Positions 23,066 through 52,700 of a DNA stretch of 64,000 nucleotides are shown piece after piece. Under the pieces are notes generated by a model that worked only from the letters and a program-made list of their open reading frames with translations, ran no database searches and was not told the origin of the DNA. The translations under genes and the position numbers were made by a program. Origin of the DNA: Chaenocephalus aceratus (taxonomy: Eukaryota; Chordata; Actinopteri; Perciformes; Channichthyidae); NCBI GenBank assembly GCA_023974075.1, contig CM043790.1:22909126-22973125 (forward strand), in the 5' to 3' direction. The first letter of the stretch is position 1, and each line of letters begins with the position of its first letter.

Positions 23066-23232
23066 AAATATTGCGTTTAACAAGCGGAATGTTTAATTTA
23101 CACAGTATAACATCGGCACAGCTTTAAGACGACAAAAACAAAACTTTAAATATAAAAAAACCGTTAACTAGCACGTCTCCCGTTAATGTGAGCGTCTTTG
23201 CTGCGAGGAGACACATTTCGTGCTACGTTGAG

Positions 23233-23272
23233 ACACACACACACACACACACGCACACACACACACACACAC
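23233..23272. repeat. (AC)n microsatellite, 40 bp
   Basis: AC dinucleotides with one GC interruption, about 240 bp upstream of the nfat5 start codon. Confidence 0.95.
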
Positions 23273-23307
23273 TTGCCCACAGTTGGTCGGCCCACCTCCT
23301 AGCCCCT

Positions 23308-23433
<126 letters not shown>

Positions 23434-23885
23434 CACATGGGCATGCGCTGTGGCCGGGGAAACAGTGAACCATCACAGGGGAAAGTAATGTCATTTGGCT
23501 ACATTGCATGGTTTGTTCCAACCGTTATGGGTCACTTGAGTCTAATTATATCATTTCAATACGAAGCTGATGCAGCGGTTATGACAACAGCTTTAATCAG
23601 TTCTGTGAATTGGAGAAATACACACAGGCTATCCAAACATTGTATTTATAAAAAAGTCTATCCTTTTCTAAGCAATATTCGATCCTCCATTACAGGTAGG
23701 CTTCAGAACTCTCTTCAGAAATATAAGAAATAACATTATTCTCTATTAGAAATAAATAAAGCTATCCGTTTCCAAGCTAGATATAGGCCTACATTCAACT
23801 GATCAGTGTTTTACCTTTGTTATTGTGATTATTCAAGCAGTTGTTGACTGATAAGATACACAGACTAAACACATATGTTCAACCA

Positions 23886-23913
23886 TTTATTGATCTCTAC
23901 AGAGATCAATAAA
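23886..23913. repeat. Perfect 13-bp inverted repeat with 2-bp spacer
   Basis: TTTATTGATCTCT, AC, then its exact inverse complement. It abuts an AATAAAGGTGAATCTTATCT stretch like the tails of some fish LINEs, so it may be part of a retroelement end. Confidence 0.8.
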
Positions 23914-23920
23914 GGTGAAT

Positions 23921-23974
23921 CTTATCTGAGCTTATAGATATAGATAGATAGATAGATCTTATCTGAGCTTATAG

Positions 23975-24035
<61 letters not shown>
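23921..24035. repeat. Compound 37-bp duplication and (TAGA)n microsatellite
   Basis: The unit beginning CTTATCTGAGCTTATAGATA at 23921 repeats at 23958, and both copies run into TAGA tetranucleotide repeats; the second runs to 24035. Confidence 0.9.
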
Positions 24036-24036
<1 letters not shown>

Positions 24037-25854
24037 TTACATAACTTCACCCATTGAGAGGGAGAGATCATTTGTGACCTTGGAAATAGTATATATTATG
24101 ATGTTATATTATATGTAATAACAGAAAAAAGGAAATCAACTGAGCGAACTATCCCCGTGATGCAGTTGAAACCTTATGAAGAAAATAAATATAAAATGGA
24201 CCATGAGTCAAGATTATTTTGTCTAATAACGTCTTTGTGTCTCCGCGAACAAGCTCCCTGACACATCATGACAGCTGGATGAGGACGGGACAGGACACTG
24301 TGTAGAAGGAGTTTTATGGGGAGCACTGAACTGATTGAGTCATGAGTGGACTGCTTTGTCAGCCAGGCAGAGAGTGCAAAACTGTCTTGCCAGGTTTGGG
24401 GTAGCGTTTTTCCAGTTAAATGATCTTAAGCTCTGCATAATTTGCACAAAATGAAACATCACACATTCTTGTGACTGTGCCATAATGAAGTCATATAGAT
24501 AAAGGCATTCTCCGCATGCTTTAGTTTAGTGCATCAGAAACTTGAATTGTGCTCCAGGAGAGAGAGGCAGGAAATAGCAAGAGGCATCTTTTCAGTCAAT
24601 TATACTAAACCATGTGCCAGTTGTAAGCAGATTCTTCAAGGTCAGCACATTGCATGTGTCTCTTATTCCAGGAAAACTGCTCAATTAAAGAAGTACAGTA
24701 GTTAAACCACTACACTGCAAACACAAGAGTCACAAGTGGAACAGAAGAAAGTGACCATGTGTGCAAAGGAGCTTCTCTCTGAGTAGGCTTCCTAACAATG
24801 TTGCCACTCTTCATACTGTGTTAGGGTCCAGTAGAGAGCTTAAAAGCAGAGACTGGATAAAGCCTCTTTGTGTGTGTGTATAGATTCACTGCTGTAACAT
24901 TTTGGTTTACAGCCAGACTAAGCTATAACAAGGCCTCAGATACTTAGACCAAATGTATATGGCAGTCAATTTATTTGTGTTTGTTTTGATTGACAGTGGA
25001 CAACATCAGCGGTTTATCAGGCTTGCTTATAGTATTGAAACAATTCAGTTCAAATGAATGCAAAATAGCTTACTTGATTCTTAATTCAAGGATTAATTTA
25101 AATAAAGGTAGTTCGCAAAGAAGATTTTATATAAAGGTCACACTTGTTTGTGGCTTAAGGCATCAGCATTCTATTGTATATTTACATTTTTTACAGCTGC
25201 CCTGCTCCCTAATATCAGAGTCAGTAGACAGACAGGACACCAGCAACAGGTACCTAAACCAGTTATAGGAAAGGTCATGTTGCAGTAACAATGGGAAAAA
25301 ATGCTGCTTTGCATAAAAAAGAGCCGACAAGCTAAGGAGCAGGTGCAGGCCAGTAGGATGTCACACAGCCAGTTGTAAAACAAAAGCCAATTACTTGTAC
25401 CAACAAGTACATATAAAACCATTTATAAGGAAACATAGCATGCCAAATATGCAGTTATTGCAAGCCACTAATCCCAAATAAAAGCTAGTCATTGGAGAGA
25501 TGAAATTGAATTGGATGGATTTGTCGAACACATATTTGTTTTTGTATCATAATTTTACCTATTTTCAAATGTAAGCCATTTTAAGGCAGTTTACTGACTA
25601 GTTTAGCTTTGTTATGGTCATTATTTCTGGGTGTTGAGTTGATTGTGTCCTGATTTTCAGACGGCCTCTGTAACATTAAACCAGGCTATAATGCATGAGA
25701 TTATTATTTAAAGATAGGCTTGATTGTATTTTTAAAACGTTGATTGAAATTAGTACAGTTAAATCTTTTCAATAGTAACGACAGTTAACTACTAAAATAA
25801 CGTTCTTCAGCCTCATTACCCACAAGGCAGTTCGCTCAGCGTCACCGTGTTGTT

Positions 25855-25863
25855 GCGGAAGTG
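25855..25863 (+). promoter_or_regulatory. wwox: ETS-type site in wwox promoter
   Basis: GCGGAAGTG, a near-consensus ETS/GABP core, 104 bp upstream of the wwox ATG in a locally GC-rich stretch without a TATA box. Typical of a housekeeping promoter. Confidence 0.4.
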
Positions 25864-25945
25864 CCGGGGAGCGCTGTGTTCTCTATTAATCTGACAGTTG
25901 CATTTATTTTTCAGAGCATATTTCTCACTGGATTTGTGGTTATAG

Positions 25946-40929
<14,984 letters not shown>

Positions 40930-43900
40930 GTAAGTGGAAGTCTAACCCACCATATTCCCGGTATTATGCTTGGATCAATCAACTCTTTAAAATATAAAAA
41001 TGGTGATGTCAAAAAGGTATATGAAAAGAACAGAAATTATTTTATTCTGGTAACACTTATTGTCTATTAAGCCAAAGATTATTCAGCTTATTTCGGGATT
41101 TAAGGATACTCCCTGAAGTTTCATTGTCTTCAGGTTTTTGATTTTTTTTTTAAAACAGTTCTTTAACCAAAACCAGAATCTAAATAGAGGGTGTTTTATG
41201 TTATTCAGCTAGTAACTCTTTATTGAACACATCTATGATTTCGGGCTACAAATAAAAAAAAGATGATTAGACTTGTTACAATGTGAGCAGTGGATGTGTG
41301 ACAGACTTAATGTTACAATAATGCACGCATCAGTAACATTAAATAAAAACCAATAGTTGATATGGTCCTCATATTCTGGTCTCCCTTGTGAGACGAACAA
41401 AGCGAAAAATAACTTCTCTTTGGGTGTCTCTGCTTAAAGCAAGAGAGAGGGAGAGTGTTCGTGAGAGAAAGTGGGAAAGGAAAAAGTGGGAGAGGGCATC
41501 TGATAATTACCTGAGATTATTGCTCTAATATCGCTGCGCTTGTGACGCGTCCCCAGATTTACGAGTGTGGGAAAATAAACAAGTGAAATGTGGGTGCTGG
41601 AGCAGAAAGAATAAGCCATTAGCACTGGGTTGATTACAGAGAGCAGGACTTGAAGAAGAAGAAGGAGAGTGAGTGCTCCGCGCAGATATGGAGAGAGAGA
41701 GACTGAGAGGCAGGAAAACAGGGGGAGCGAGAGAGGGAGACAAACGCCTTTGAGCGAGAGTAGATCTGCAGTGTTTAAACTCACCCATGTCTCTAATTGA
41801 AGTATGCCCCTGGGGCTGTCAGCGCGGCTCCACAGTGCGAAATCCAGTGTACAGATCTATTAATGTGGCTGCTTTGTTTCAATGACTGAGGAAAAGCTAC
41901 GATCTAAGTGCCAGGTTTTCTAGTCAAATTGATTTCACACCTGCCACAGAATTATCCGAGATGCTGTTAAATGTTTGTGAAGCAACACATGGGAGCTGTT
42001 TGGAATTCACAACCTGAAACGACTGGTGACCTCTGCAGTGTAAACGATAATCTTCTTTATTTGTCTTACAAGTGCATATTTTCAGCAAATGAAGTGATTG
42101 AGTTAATACAGTTCTGTATCGTTCAAAAGGAGTGAATTAGCATTCCCTAAGCCAAGTCCATATTTCCTCCTAAAGGAATCCCCCTGTTATAGGCTAATGA
42201 ATAAAAGTCACAATATCAGAATAAATCTTTGCCGCAAATTCTCCCTTCTGGCGACATTATTAATAGATTCAGGAGAAGAATAGAGAGGAGGATTAATCTT
42301 TAAGATGATGGATGGATTCTGCTCGCCTTCCCATGCTCCTGCGTTAAGGTCATTTTGATAAGAGGCTATATTTTGGGGTCCTCTGTACAAAAGGTCATCA
42401 TATCTACTTCCAGGTCCCTCTCAGAGTTCCGCTCTGGCTGCCAGGAGTGGAAGTGCTGTTCCGATTGCACAGGACCTCTGACCTCTAACTACCTGCTTAC
42501 TATTACTCTGAACTCTCTCTTTCTCTAACTCTCTGGCTGTGTGGGACAGTGCTGCTGTTCAGAGGAGAGAGCTATGGTTCGTCTGCAGCTCAGGGCGGTG
42601 CCGCTCAGCGCAGCGTCGTGTACCGACAGTGGGTATAATAGTGGGGTCACCCATGGATAATGGGCAGGTCAGATCAGCCACTGGCTGTTAGGAAGTGCAG
42701 GGTCAGAGGGCTCATCTTTCCCAGCCATCAGACCACGCTCTGCCAGGAACAACCGCAGTATAAACAGAACAATACACTTTACATAACATTAGTGGTACCT
42801 CTACTTCATCTTCATCTAATATTAAAGTATTTGTTTCAAGGCTCAGCATTAAGAAAAAAAAACAGATCACAATATTTCTGACCAAATACCAAGTTATCAA
42901 TACCTTTCACAAAATATTTACGCAATTATATTTTTAATCAATTATTATCAGTAGTGACGATAAACTGACTTAGGGGGCTGAGGAAATACATTGGACACAA
43001 CCTGGAAAATCACTTTCCAGCCTTTAAAACAAGAAAAAAAGATTTTGCCATAACACTAAATAACAAAATCCAAAATCTAAGAGGATAGTTATCACATATC
43101 ACAATATGAATATAATTTCAATATGTTTCCCAGCCCTAGAATGTTTATGTATTTTACTGGTTACATTTTTAGCTTTAAGTTATAAAGCTTGTTTGGCCCA
43201 CTAGAGATTGTAATACCTGTTTGTGTTTTTGTTGACTTTTTATCATGAAATTAGTTTCTCGCTGTGTTTATGTTACACACTGTTTTCATGATGGGACTTC
43301 AGCTCCATCTCCACCGCAGGCCTAATCTGTGCAGAATGGGTTATTCTCTCTCCCTCTGTTGGAGCTGCGAGGTGAACGCCCTCCAGCAGGCTCATTAGGG
43401 GAGTTTAGAGTGGCGGAGAGGGGATAAACATTTACCTTATGATTGTGTTTTACAATAAGCCCGATGCTAGTTGCCTTTATAGGGTTCAAAGGGGCCTGTT
43501 TTTACAGGCTGTGATGAAGCCACAGTAAAACCAGGGGGGGATTAACCAGCAGACGGATGCTGGGATGGTGGAGGGCGAGCAGAAGGAGATAGGAAAATAC
43601 GGAGAGGGAAGGGTTTTTCACCAAAATGAGACAAAGATATGTTTAAAGAATCAAAATGTTGTGGGTTATGATACATTTTCCATCTTATTTTTGAAATAAC
43701 GATTTTGTCAGGTAGCAGATGTTTGAGCTCAGCATCTCTTGTCGTCTGTACCATGACTTAACTACATTCCCCACATCCTCCTTCCCTATCCATCTCCTAT
43801 TCCGCTCACAGTTCAGGCAGGTTAAGTTGCTGGTTAACAACCAAAGTGTTTCCTGCGTGCTGAAGATTTATTTTCCTGATTGCCTTTAAAATTCTGCTTA

Positions 43901-44789
43901 TCTTTGACTCCAATGTCTCCCTCAGGGAGCTGTAATGGACTCCCCTGAGATACAGTGGGCCAACCAAGGCCCTTGGCCCGAGTAGATTACAATGCACACA
44001 CATACACACTCGTGCGGCATGGTCTTATTTTGTAATTTCTTTCCTTTTTTTAATCCAAAATGCTTATTTCCCCCACTGCCCCTTTCTACAACACATGCTA
44101 ATGAGCTGTTTTGTAAGGGCGTTAATTAGCGAGCTAGTCACTGATTGCTGTGCTTGTTTTTGTTGTGTGTGTGTGTGTGTGGCAGGGGGGTATTAATATG
44201 GCTGCGTGCCGCTGAGGAGAGTTCTGTCAGGGTCTGCTCTGGAACCAATTAGGCTAAAGCTCAGTGTCCACTGAGGCTGCTGGGAGAAAAAAGCCTGCTG
44301 CTTGCAATGTCAAACAGCAACATTAACACAGGCCAGAGAGGCAGAGCGAGACAGGCGGACTGAGAGCCGATAAGCAGCGGTCACTCACACGGCAGACACT
44401 CTCTGCTCTGCGAGATATGAAAAATAGTCAAAGAATACAAACCCTCTGTCACAAACCTCTACCTTCACCATTGTTATTAGATTCAAGCCTTCAGATACTT
44501 TGCACGATATATCTATACGCTTTCCCATTTCAGGTAAAGTGACGTACGCAGGAAAGGTCTTGGAAGACAGACGGGAAGAAGGCGGTCTCTTCTTGAGCTT
44601 CTTGGTGCATAAACTTGTTTACTCCTCCCTGAGAATGTCACATGAGTCCCTTTTTTTGTTATAGAAAAAAAACCTCTTGCATGATTGTGATACATGCAAG
44701 CATTCAGAACCCTCTGTGTCACCATGCTCTACCTTTAACCCAAATCACACTTATTAGCACAAGAAAAGTGTTGCGTGCGTTTGTGGTGT

Positions 44790-44817
44790 GTGTGTGTGCG
44801 TGTGTGTGTGTGTGTGC
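44790..44817. repeat. Short (TG)n tract
   Basis: TG repeat with one CG interruption in wwox intron 5. A similar short tract is at about 44165-44181. Confidence 0.85.
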
Positions 44818-47800
44818 ATTGTCGTTGTCCGTTTGTCCGGTGCATAACCTCCTGTGTCAGTGTGACAGGCCCTGTGCCCCGCTGGCCACCATGCCATGCC
44901 ACGCTCTCCCTGCTGAGGCCAACAGGAAGTGACACATGTGAAATGCTGACCTGGTGGGTTACATCCCCCTCCAGGGCCTCAGGATGCTGCTCTTTTAGTC
45001 ACTCTTCCCCTCTCTTCCCCTTCTCCCTTGCTCTCTCTTTTTTCATATCTCTGAAAGGCCTCAAAGGACTTTTGTCCCCCTCCGTTCACCCTTCGATTAC
45101 GTTCCTTTTTCCCCTCTTATTTCCTCTTATTTCCCTCCCACAATGATTTAAGGAAACAACAGCAGCCACTTTCCCAGGGCAGTGAGTAGCTCTGCGACTC
45201 TCTTTTATGCTGCCAGAGAAGCCCGTAGACATACGTTTGTCATTTTCAGGATTTTAAACGTGATTTTATTTACTTATTATTTCCCTGGTTTTCTTTTCCT
45301 GCCAAATATGTTTAAAATCAAGTCATACTGAGCTGAATTTCTTTTCATTTTGAACTTAAATAACGAATAGAAAAACAAATTGTTATGATTGTTTGAATAC
45401 AAACATGCATACCCTTTTATGGTTAAGGATGCCTCACATGGTGCACTTTCTTTCATTAAGACAGAGCAAAAGTAATTTTATTTTGCATGTGGTTACGCTG
45501 ACACGCCACAGTTTGAGCTCAGATAAATCCAGTGGAGATTGTTGTTGGGGATGTTGACGCTGGTACTTAAAGAGCCCTAGAGCCCCTTCTCAGATTGTCC
45601 CCAGACTATACTGACATTACACCTGCACTTCCATCTTTCGCTGCTCTCCCAATCCTCATCTCCAATATCAGGTGCATCCACTGAATCATTGAGAGGGTGG
45701 CGGCTTTCCCTTATTTCCAGGATAAGGTATTGGGAAAATTGTTCTGTTTCCTGGCATATTAGTAGCATGCGTCCACCTCTCCAGGGAGCCCTTATTTACT
45801 TATTTATTTGTTTGTTTCCTACCTGCATTCTGTCTGTAGACTGGGAATAAAAAGGTCCCACTCCCCTAACTACAGTCTGCATCGGCCTGACACTGAAGCG
45901 AGCAGAGGGATTGATGAAAAGAGGGTGGAATTGCGATATGTAAATTTGATGAGGAAACCCCTTTTTCCTCAAATGTACCCCGCTCTAATTCCTCCGAACA
46001 CACAACGCTTGCATGACAATAGGCTTTACTGTAATATACCACTGAGGATTTCTTTACATCACACAGGTGACGGTTACAATGCAGCTCGTGGGAATAGTAG
46101 AGGAGGCTCTGTGTTGTATAGACTGTTAGAATAAACGTAAAAGAGTTGAATACCTGGAGTTTTTACAGTAGTAAGCATTTTGTGTGTGTGTGTATGTGTG
46201 ATTGTACATCAATGTAATACACTCCACAAGTACAGAATGTGTGCACACATAGGTGCGTGCACACATCCATCCACATGGTGTGTATTTAAATGCTTGATTA
46301 TGCATTTTGCATAGCTTTGGGACAAGCATCACTCTTCCCAGACTGCTAATAAAGTGACCAGGGAGATGGGGAACCTAAATGAATCCTAAAGTGCCTTGCT
46401 TGCATTCCTCACTCCCTCACTGCTCTGCTTAGTTATTCCAGGCCGTCGTGAAAATCTGTGCGCCGCTCAGCTCTCCTCCTCCTTATGTCTGTCTGCTATG
46501 GCCAGGTGCTCTGTCTCCTGGAGAGGTGTGGCCTGCTCCTAATTGCCTGGACCACAGTGAACTATGGGCAAATGCTCCGTGTGAAGGAGCACTGTGGAGG
46601 AATAATTTAGAATAAATCACATAGTTAGCCGGGTGGTATTTTCTGCTAAATAAGCAGTTCGGCAGCCGTCTCACATGGAGGTGTGCGCGTTAGAATGACG
46701 GGTCACTTGCCATAGGTCATGTTGGGGAGGTTTTAAATGATTTAAATGATGTCACTGCCACTGAAGGGGACAGGTTGAGGAAGGATGTGTAAGGCAGCAC
46801 CCCTTTGTTGTTTGAACCTGACAGACTCTCATCCCTCACTCTTTCACTCTGGCCTCTGAAGGTGGGCCCATAGCCCTGGGACGAGGGCTTCTTATGATGA
46901 GAGAGGTGAGAGGTGGCTTGGATCTCTTTCACTCTTTCTCCTCTTCTTTCTCTCTCTGCCAGCAGAGAATGTTTTTATTGAAGTCTGAGGAGTGCTGACC
47001 ACAGGCACAGAGACAAGTCCAGCACACACTGAAAGGTTTTAAATCAGGAGAGGAGCCAGTTGTAATAAGCTGCAGCCAAATAGACGGAGGCTTAGTTAAT
47101 GTCTGCCAAACAAGCACACACAGTAATGTTGAATGCAGGAACCATCTGGCAAGTGGCGATAACATTTATCCGATATTACCCCGAGCTCTTTTAGCATCTT
47201 TAGCACAGTTTGAAATTAGCACAGGCTCCAGATCCCACGATGAAGTTCATTGGAGATGCAAAAGGATAATTATATGTAATTCTGTGTTTGATGTCTGTGA
47301 GATTTAAATTGTCTGATGCTTGTCCTCTAACTCAACAAGAGTAAAGTCAGACATGAGATGGGAACTTCATGAGTATGTGGGTTTGAACCTCCATATATCT
47401 GGTGGCCTACACGTCCATGTCCTCTCGCATTTTCGAAAGGAGGAAAAAACAACATAGGAGAGGGAGGAGTGTGTGTGGTGTCAGTTTGTTTTTGTTGTAA
47501 AGGACAGAGGGATTGTCCGCTAACAACAGACAAGTGCGTCACTACAAGTCACCAGCTGCCACGTCCGACCAGTCTCACACTTCAAGTCACATAATTCAAT
47601 GTCAGCCCGATCCAGAATAACGGTTGCAATGCTCTCTATAGTCAAGTGCTCGTTCTAAAAGAAATATGGAATTATGATGACGTTGTTGTGAATGTGAAAA
47701 TAATGGGTTGTTAAGGGTTTTTTTGCGTACAAAATGTACTGTAGATGAAAGTGTGCTTTTTCAGACAAGGATGTGACCTCTAAAGACTTATTTTTCTATT

Positions 47801-48215
47801 TACTGTGTATTTATGTAAAACTTTGCTTCATTTTTGTATTCAGTTTCCCCAAAATCTATATCTAGCATTTTGGTGCAGAACTCTGCAAATCATCGTTCTT
47901 GACTGTAAATGCGTTTTGCTGATAAGGCTGTGTCTTGTGTTTATAGGATATCCTCTGCAGTTAGGTCTCATGGAATTGATATCACTGAACCGCTCCAGGC
48001 ATCCACACAATCCTGCCCCAGGCACAGCTATCATTATTTTCTGGGAAAGTTGTGTGTTTGTTAGTGTGTGCATGTACGCATGTATATTTGTGTGTGTTTG
48101 TATGTACTTTGACACACAGTTAACAGTGGTTTACAGCTTAATCAGTCTGTGTAACTGAATGCATATTTATCAGGGAGAAAATTCATGCTCAAAGAATCAG
48201 ACCTCAGCCCATACA

Positions 48216-48402
<187 letters not shown>

Positions 48403-49474
48403 TCCACATTTCATTAGAGGGGCAGATTCAGGCAGCAGTAGATTAAAAACAACGTGTGTTTTTACAGGTCCATAAATCAAGCATGGGACGAGGGGGATTC
48501 ATTTAGAGAACACCAGAGTTGTGGTGTAGTTGCCCTCACGTGACTAACGCTTAACTGCGATACTTTGATACACTGCCTTTTTATTAGTTTCATTCTCTCC
48601 TGCCCCATTTCAATGATTATCTCTCAGCTCACATTTGACTTGCAGAGTAGGCTAGATGTTGTTTTTATTTAGTTGAACATTTTGAAGATGAAACGGCCTC
48701 CCAGACTCACCTGAGTTAAGCCTACACAGTGGCAAGTGATTAGGCCTACAGAACAGTGTTGGTAGCATAATGCTGACTTATCTTACAAAACTGAATTTAA
48801 TGTGATTGATCCTGTGTTTAGTGAATAAACACCTGTTTTAGTTTGTTTTGCAAACAATTTTTGGATGGTAAAGCCAGCTCATAGTCTTAATTCTTATCAT
48901 CCATTGAACCTGCTAGCTGGCCTGTGGGGATGGTGGATGGAGAGCAGGTGGGAAGGGTGTTCGCACTAAGAGTGAGAACTATAGCATTTAGCTACTATAC
49001 TGTAGCAACTATAGCGTAGAACTGTAAATATAACCATATGAGCATCCACACTGTTCTGTTGGTAAGAGGAAAGCCTTGAAGGGAGAAAGGAGGAGAGATG
49101 CTGTCTATTTCTAAAGGTACACTTTAATGTTGATAGAAAATATGTTTACAGTCCATTTGTACTAATCTACCCTCCTGTGCTCAACACATTTGTAATCAGA
49201 TGGATTTTGATTGGATCAAGACTGTTTTTATTGTGTTCATACAATCACTCTGAAATGTATCCCAACAATACCATATGCCACTGATGGGTGGACTCAACAG
49301 TGTACTTGAGTTAGAACTGTTTTTAAAAACGATATAATGATGGCTACCTTTATAGTTATTGTTCATATTGTAGACGGCCCTTAGTGCTATTGCTATTTGG
49401 GTTGCTCATGCTTTCAAAATGGTTCCAGAGTTTTAATGGTGTGTGAAGCACGCCTATAAGGTGATCAGTGATAA

Positions 49475-49745
<271 letters not shown>

Positions 49746-52700
49746 CCCCAGTTTCAGGCGTCTGTGTGTCAGTGCTGGTCTCAGGCTGGAGAGCAGGTGT
49801 AATTTCCCCTCGTCTAAAACCCCAACAAGTGGCACCAGGGAGAGGCAAGTATATTACAGGTTAAAGCGGTTCTGCTCCCCTGTACCACAGAGAGCTACAG
49901 GCTCTCCTGACCTGTGACCAGGCACAGCCCTTGTGTGTCAATGTGTATGTGTGTTTATGTGTGTGTGCATGTATGTGTGTATGCTGAGGGAGGCTCAGAG
50001 GTGTCGGAGCTGCCTCACTGTGTTTCTTTCATAGTGTAAAGCTTTATTAGGGTACCGACCTGTTTGGGGGGCCGCAGGGCAATATTACTTCACCTGTTCC
50101 AGTTGAGAAATTAGCTTGTGTGTGTGCACTGTGCAACTTTTAGATAACCAACTCTATATAGAGGCAGGTGAGGAGGTGAACAGGTTGTGTAAATATATCA
50201 AATAACTGTAATAAAACCTGCTGTAAACCAGTGAACACAGATTGACCTTTAACCTCTGAGTCCCTGAGTCACAGCACTATATATGTAGACCGCAGAGGCC
50301 CAGCTGATGAATTCTGGGCTGGATGCCGTGGGGAGCAAGCAGGATGTCTCTAACCTTCTTGGGCGTTTTGTCAATGCTGTCATAAAGGATTGGGTTAATT
50401 TTTTTGAGTGGAAAGCCTATTTTAAAGCAGTGTTTTACTCATTGACTGCAAAACCGTTACCTTGAATGGCACATTTCCAAACATAATTGGCAGCTTTGGA
50501 TTTCTCCATATACCTAAGTGATGTGTGGGGCTGCAGTAAAATACTAAGATAGAAGGCCGGTGGTGAAAACACATCATGCTGGGTTAACTCATTGGTTAGT
50601 CCACATATGCTGGGCCGTGTTGGTATAGATTAGAAGCACAAAGTTTGATTACAGAATGTGTGGAAACTTTGAGATCTTATCCATCTCTTCCTGATCACCG
50701 AGCTTCTTCGACCCCGTCAGTTTCGCTGTAACACACGGAGAGCCTCTGCAGGGCAGAGTCATTTGACAGACCTTTGTCATTACAAGTTTGTCTGCGGCAG
50801 TGATGAACACAGTTAATTGGTGGCTCTCGTCTCTCCTCTGAAGGGCACTGCTGCCTATTAATACAGTGGTCATGATTAATTAGCCCAAATAAAACTACAC
50901 ATAGCAATGCATGATGAGCTTATGTCTGTGTGAGTGTATGTTAGTGCACTTAGATATTTCCTTCAGATAGACGGCTTCATTAATTTTTGGTTACCAAATC
51001 TCCATTAGGTTTGAATGAATCACCACGATGAGCCAAATAGGGCACGGAAGAGGACTGGACTCATGTTCAGAGGGGAGTAAACATCATCTGAGATCAAGAG
51101 AGGAGTGCAGGGTATGGGTGAGGAGAGGTAGGGGTGTGGGGTACGGATGCTCATCCATTACATCCCACAGCGGCCCAGGGGTCGGCTTCAGCAAGACTGA
51201 TTCAGAGCGATCAGGTTTGGACTCCATCTCCCATAAATCCTGGCATGTGACGCTGATGGATGTGGGCCATAAAGCCTCCCGCTCTGACATGCGGAGAGCA
51301 ACATGGAGAACCATGAGAACATGTGAGTGCTCCAGGTTAATGTCAACGAGGCCTGGGAGGGAAAAGGGGATGATGGAGGGAAGGAAAGACAGGAGACATG
51401 GAGAGATCAGAGGCGTGGAGAGGAGGATTGAGAAGAATGAGCGCGCCAAGAGCAGAACGTGAAAAAGCCCCACGTTTGTGCGATCCCTGTAACAGAATTT
51501 ACCGTGACACTGCAATGATTCAGCGGCCATCGTATGGGTTCAAGCCATGCTGCTTGAGTGCATTAAATAGTAGGACCCCATTTGATAGAGATAAAGACAT
51601 CAAAATACCTTTGATGATGCCCTTTTCGTAATTTATTTCCTCTCATCTCCAAAGGTTGGTAATAATAGCTATGGCTATGTCAGGATGTTTGGCACGAGTA
51701 TTAGTGTAATTAATTCTGTGTGACTTTTCATTTATTCTGTTATTGGATGTCTACATAGTGTTTGATGCTTGACCAAAATGAATATAGCTCATTAAAAAAG
51801 CATCCTGATTATAATAGGTTCAAATACAGGAACTGCCGACCTGGCTAGACAGGAAATGGAGACATGTGTACTTCCTCATTAACAGAGCCCCTTTTGGGCC
51901 ATAAAGAACCATCCCAATGCGCAAAAGGAAAATGCTCTGATTAAGGGGCTGTTGCCCTAATGAAGGCTTCCCCCACAGTCATTTATGATATTGGTATGGG
52001 TGGTATGGTGACTAGGCCTATGGGAGGGGCTGACTTACGGAGATATGGACATGAGATAGCAGATGCAGTATATTTGTATGGATGGGAGGGATGAGAGGGC
52101 CGGGGGAATGCATATCCACAACTCATTTGCTGGAGTCAGTTTTACTAGGTTGCGGCTAATGGAGATGAGCTTGTGTTAAGAGCCAGGGGAGAGCCTAATT
52201 TTACATAAAACCAAAAGAGGTTTGAGAGTCGTGTGTGTGTGTGAGTTCGTGTGGTCAGGTTGTGCTGAACTTAATTCTGCTTGCTCACAAAGTGCATGCT
52301 CAAACACTGACCATCTTTTCCAAGACAAGATTTCTCTATCCAACTGAGGAAGAATGACGTCACTTATCATTTTTGCTTTTTTAAATTACATTTGAATGAA
52401 TTTATGGCTGATAAAAACACTGTATTTGATTTAATCTTGCAGAGAGACTTCATTCCAGATTCACTGAGATTGTGTTTCAAGGGAAAGCTGCACATCTTTA
52501 TGTGAGTTGCTTAGAGTACAAACTTTATTTCCTACACTCTGATATTTCCATTGAAATAACAGACTTTAAAGGGATGGTTTGGATGTTATGAAGTGGGGTT
52601 GAATGAGCTTCTAATAGAAGTCATTGTAATGTAGCAGGTGGTGTTCGGCCTGCCCCAGTATAGACAGACAACCGGGACGGGAGCATTGCACTGCTGTGCT

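Noticed and set aside
51028..51530. Long open frames on both strands in wwox intron 5
   Set aside because: Low-complexity purine-rich composition, no recognisable domain, and no match to the expected wwox exon 6 sequence.
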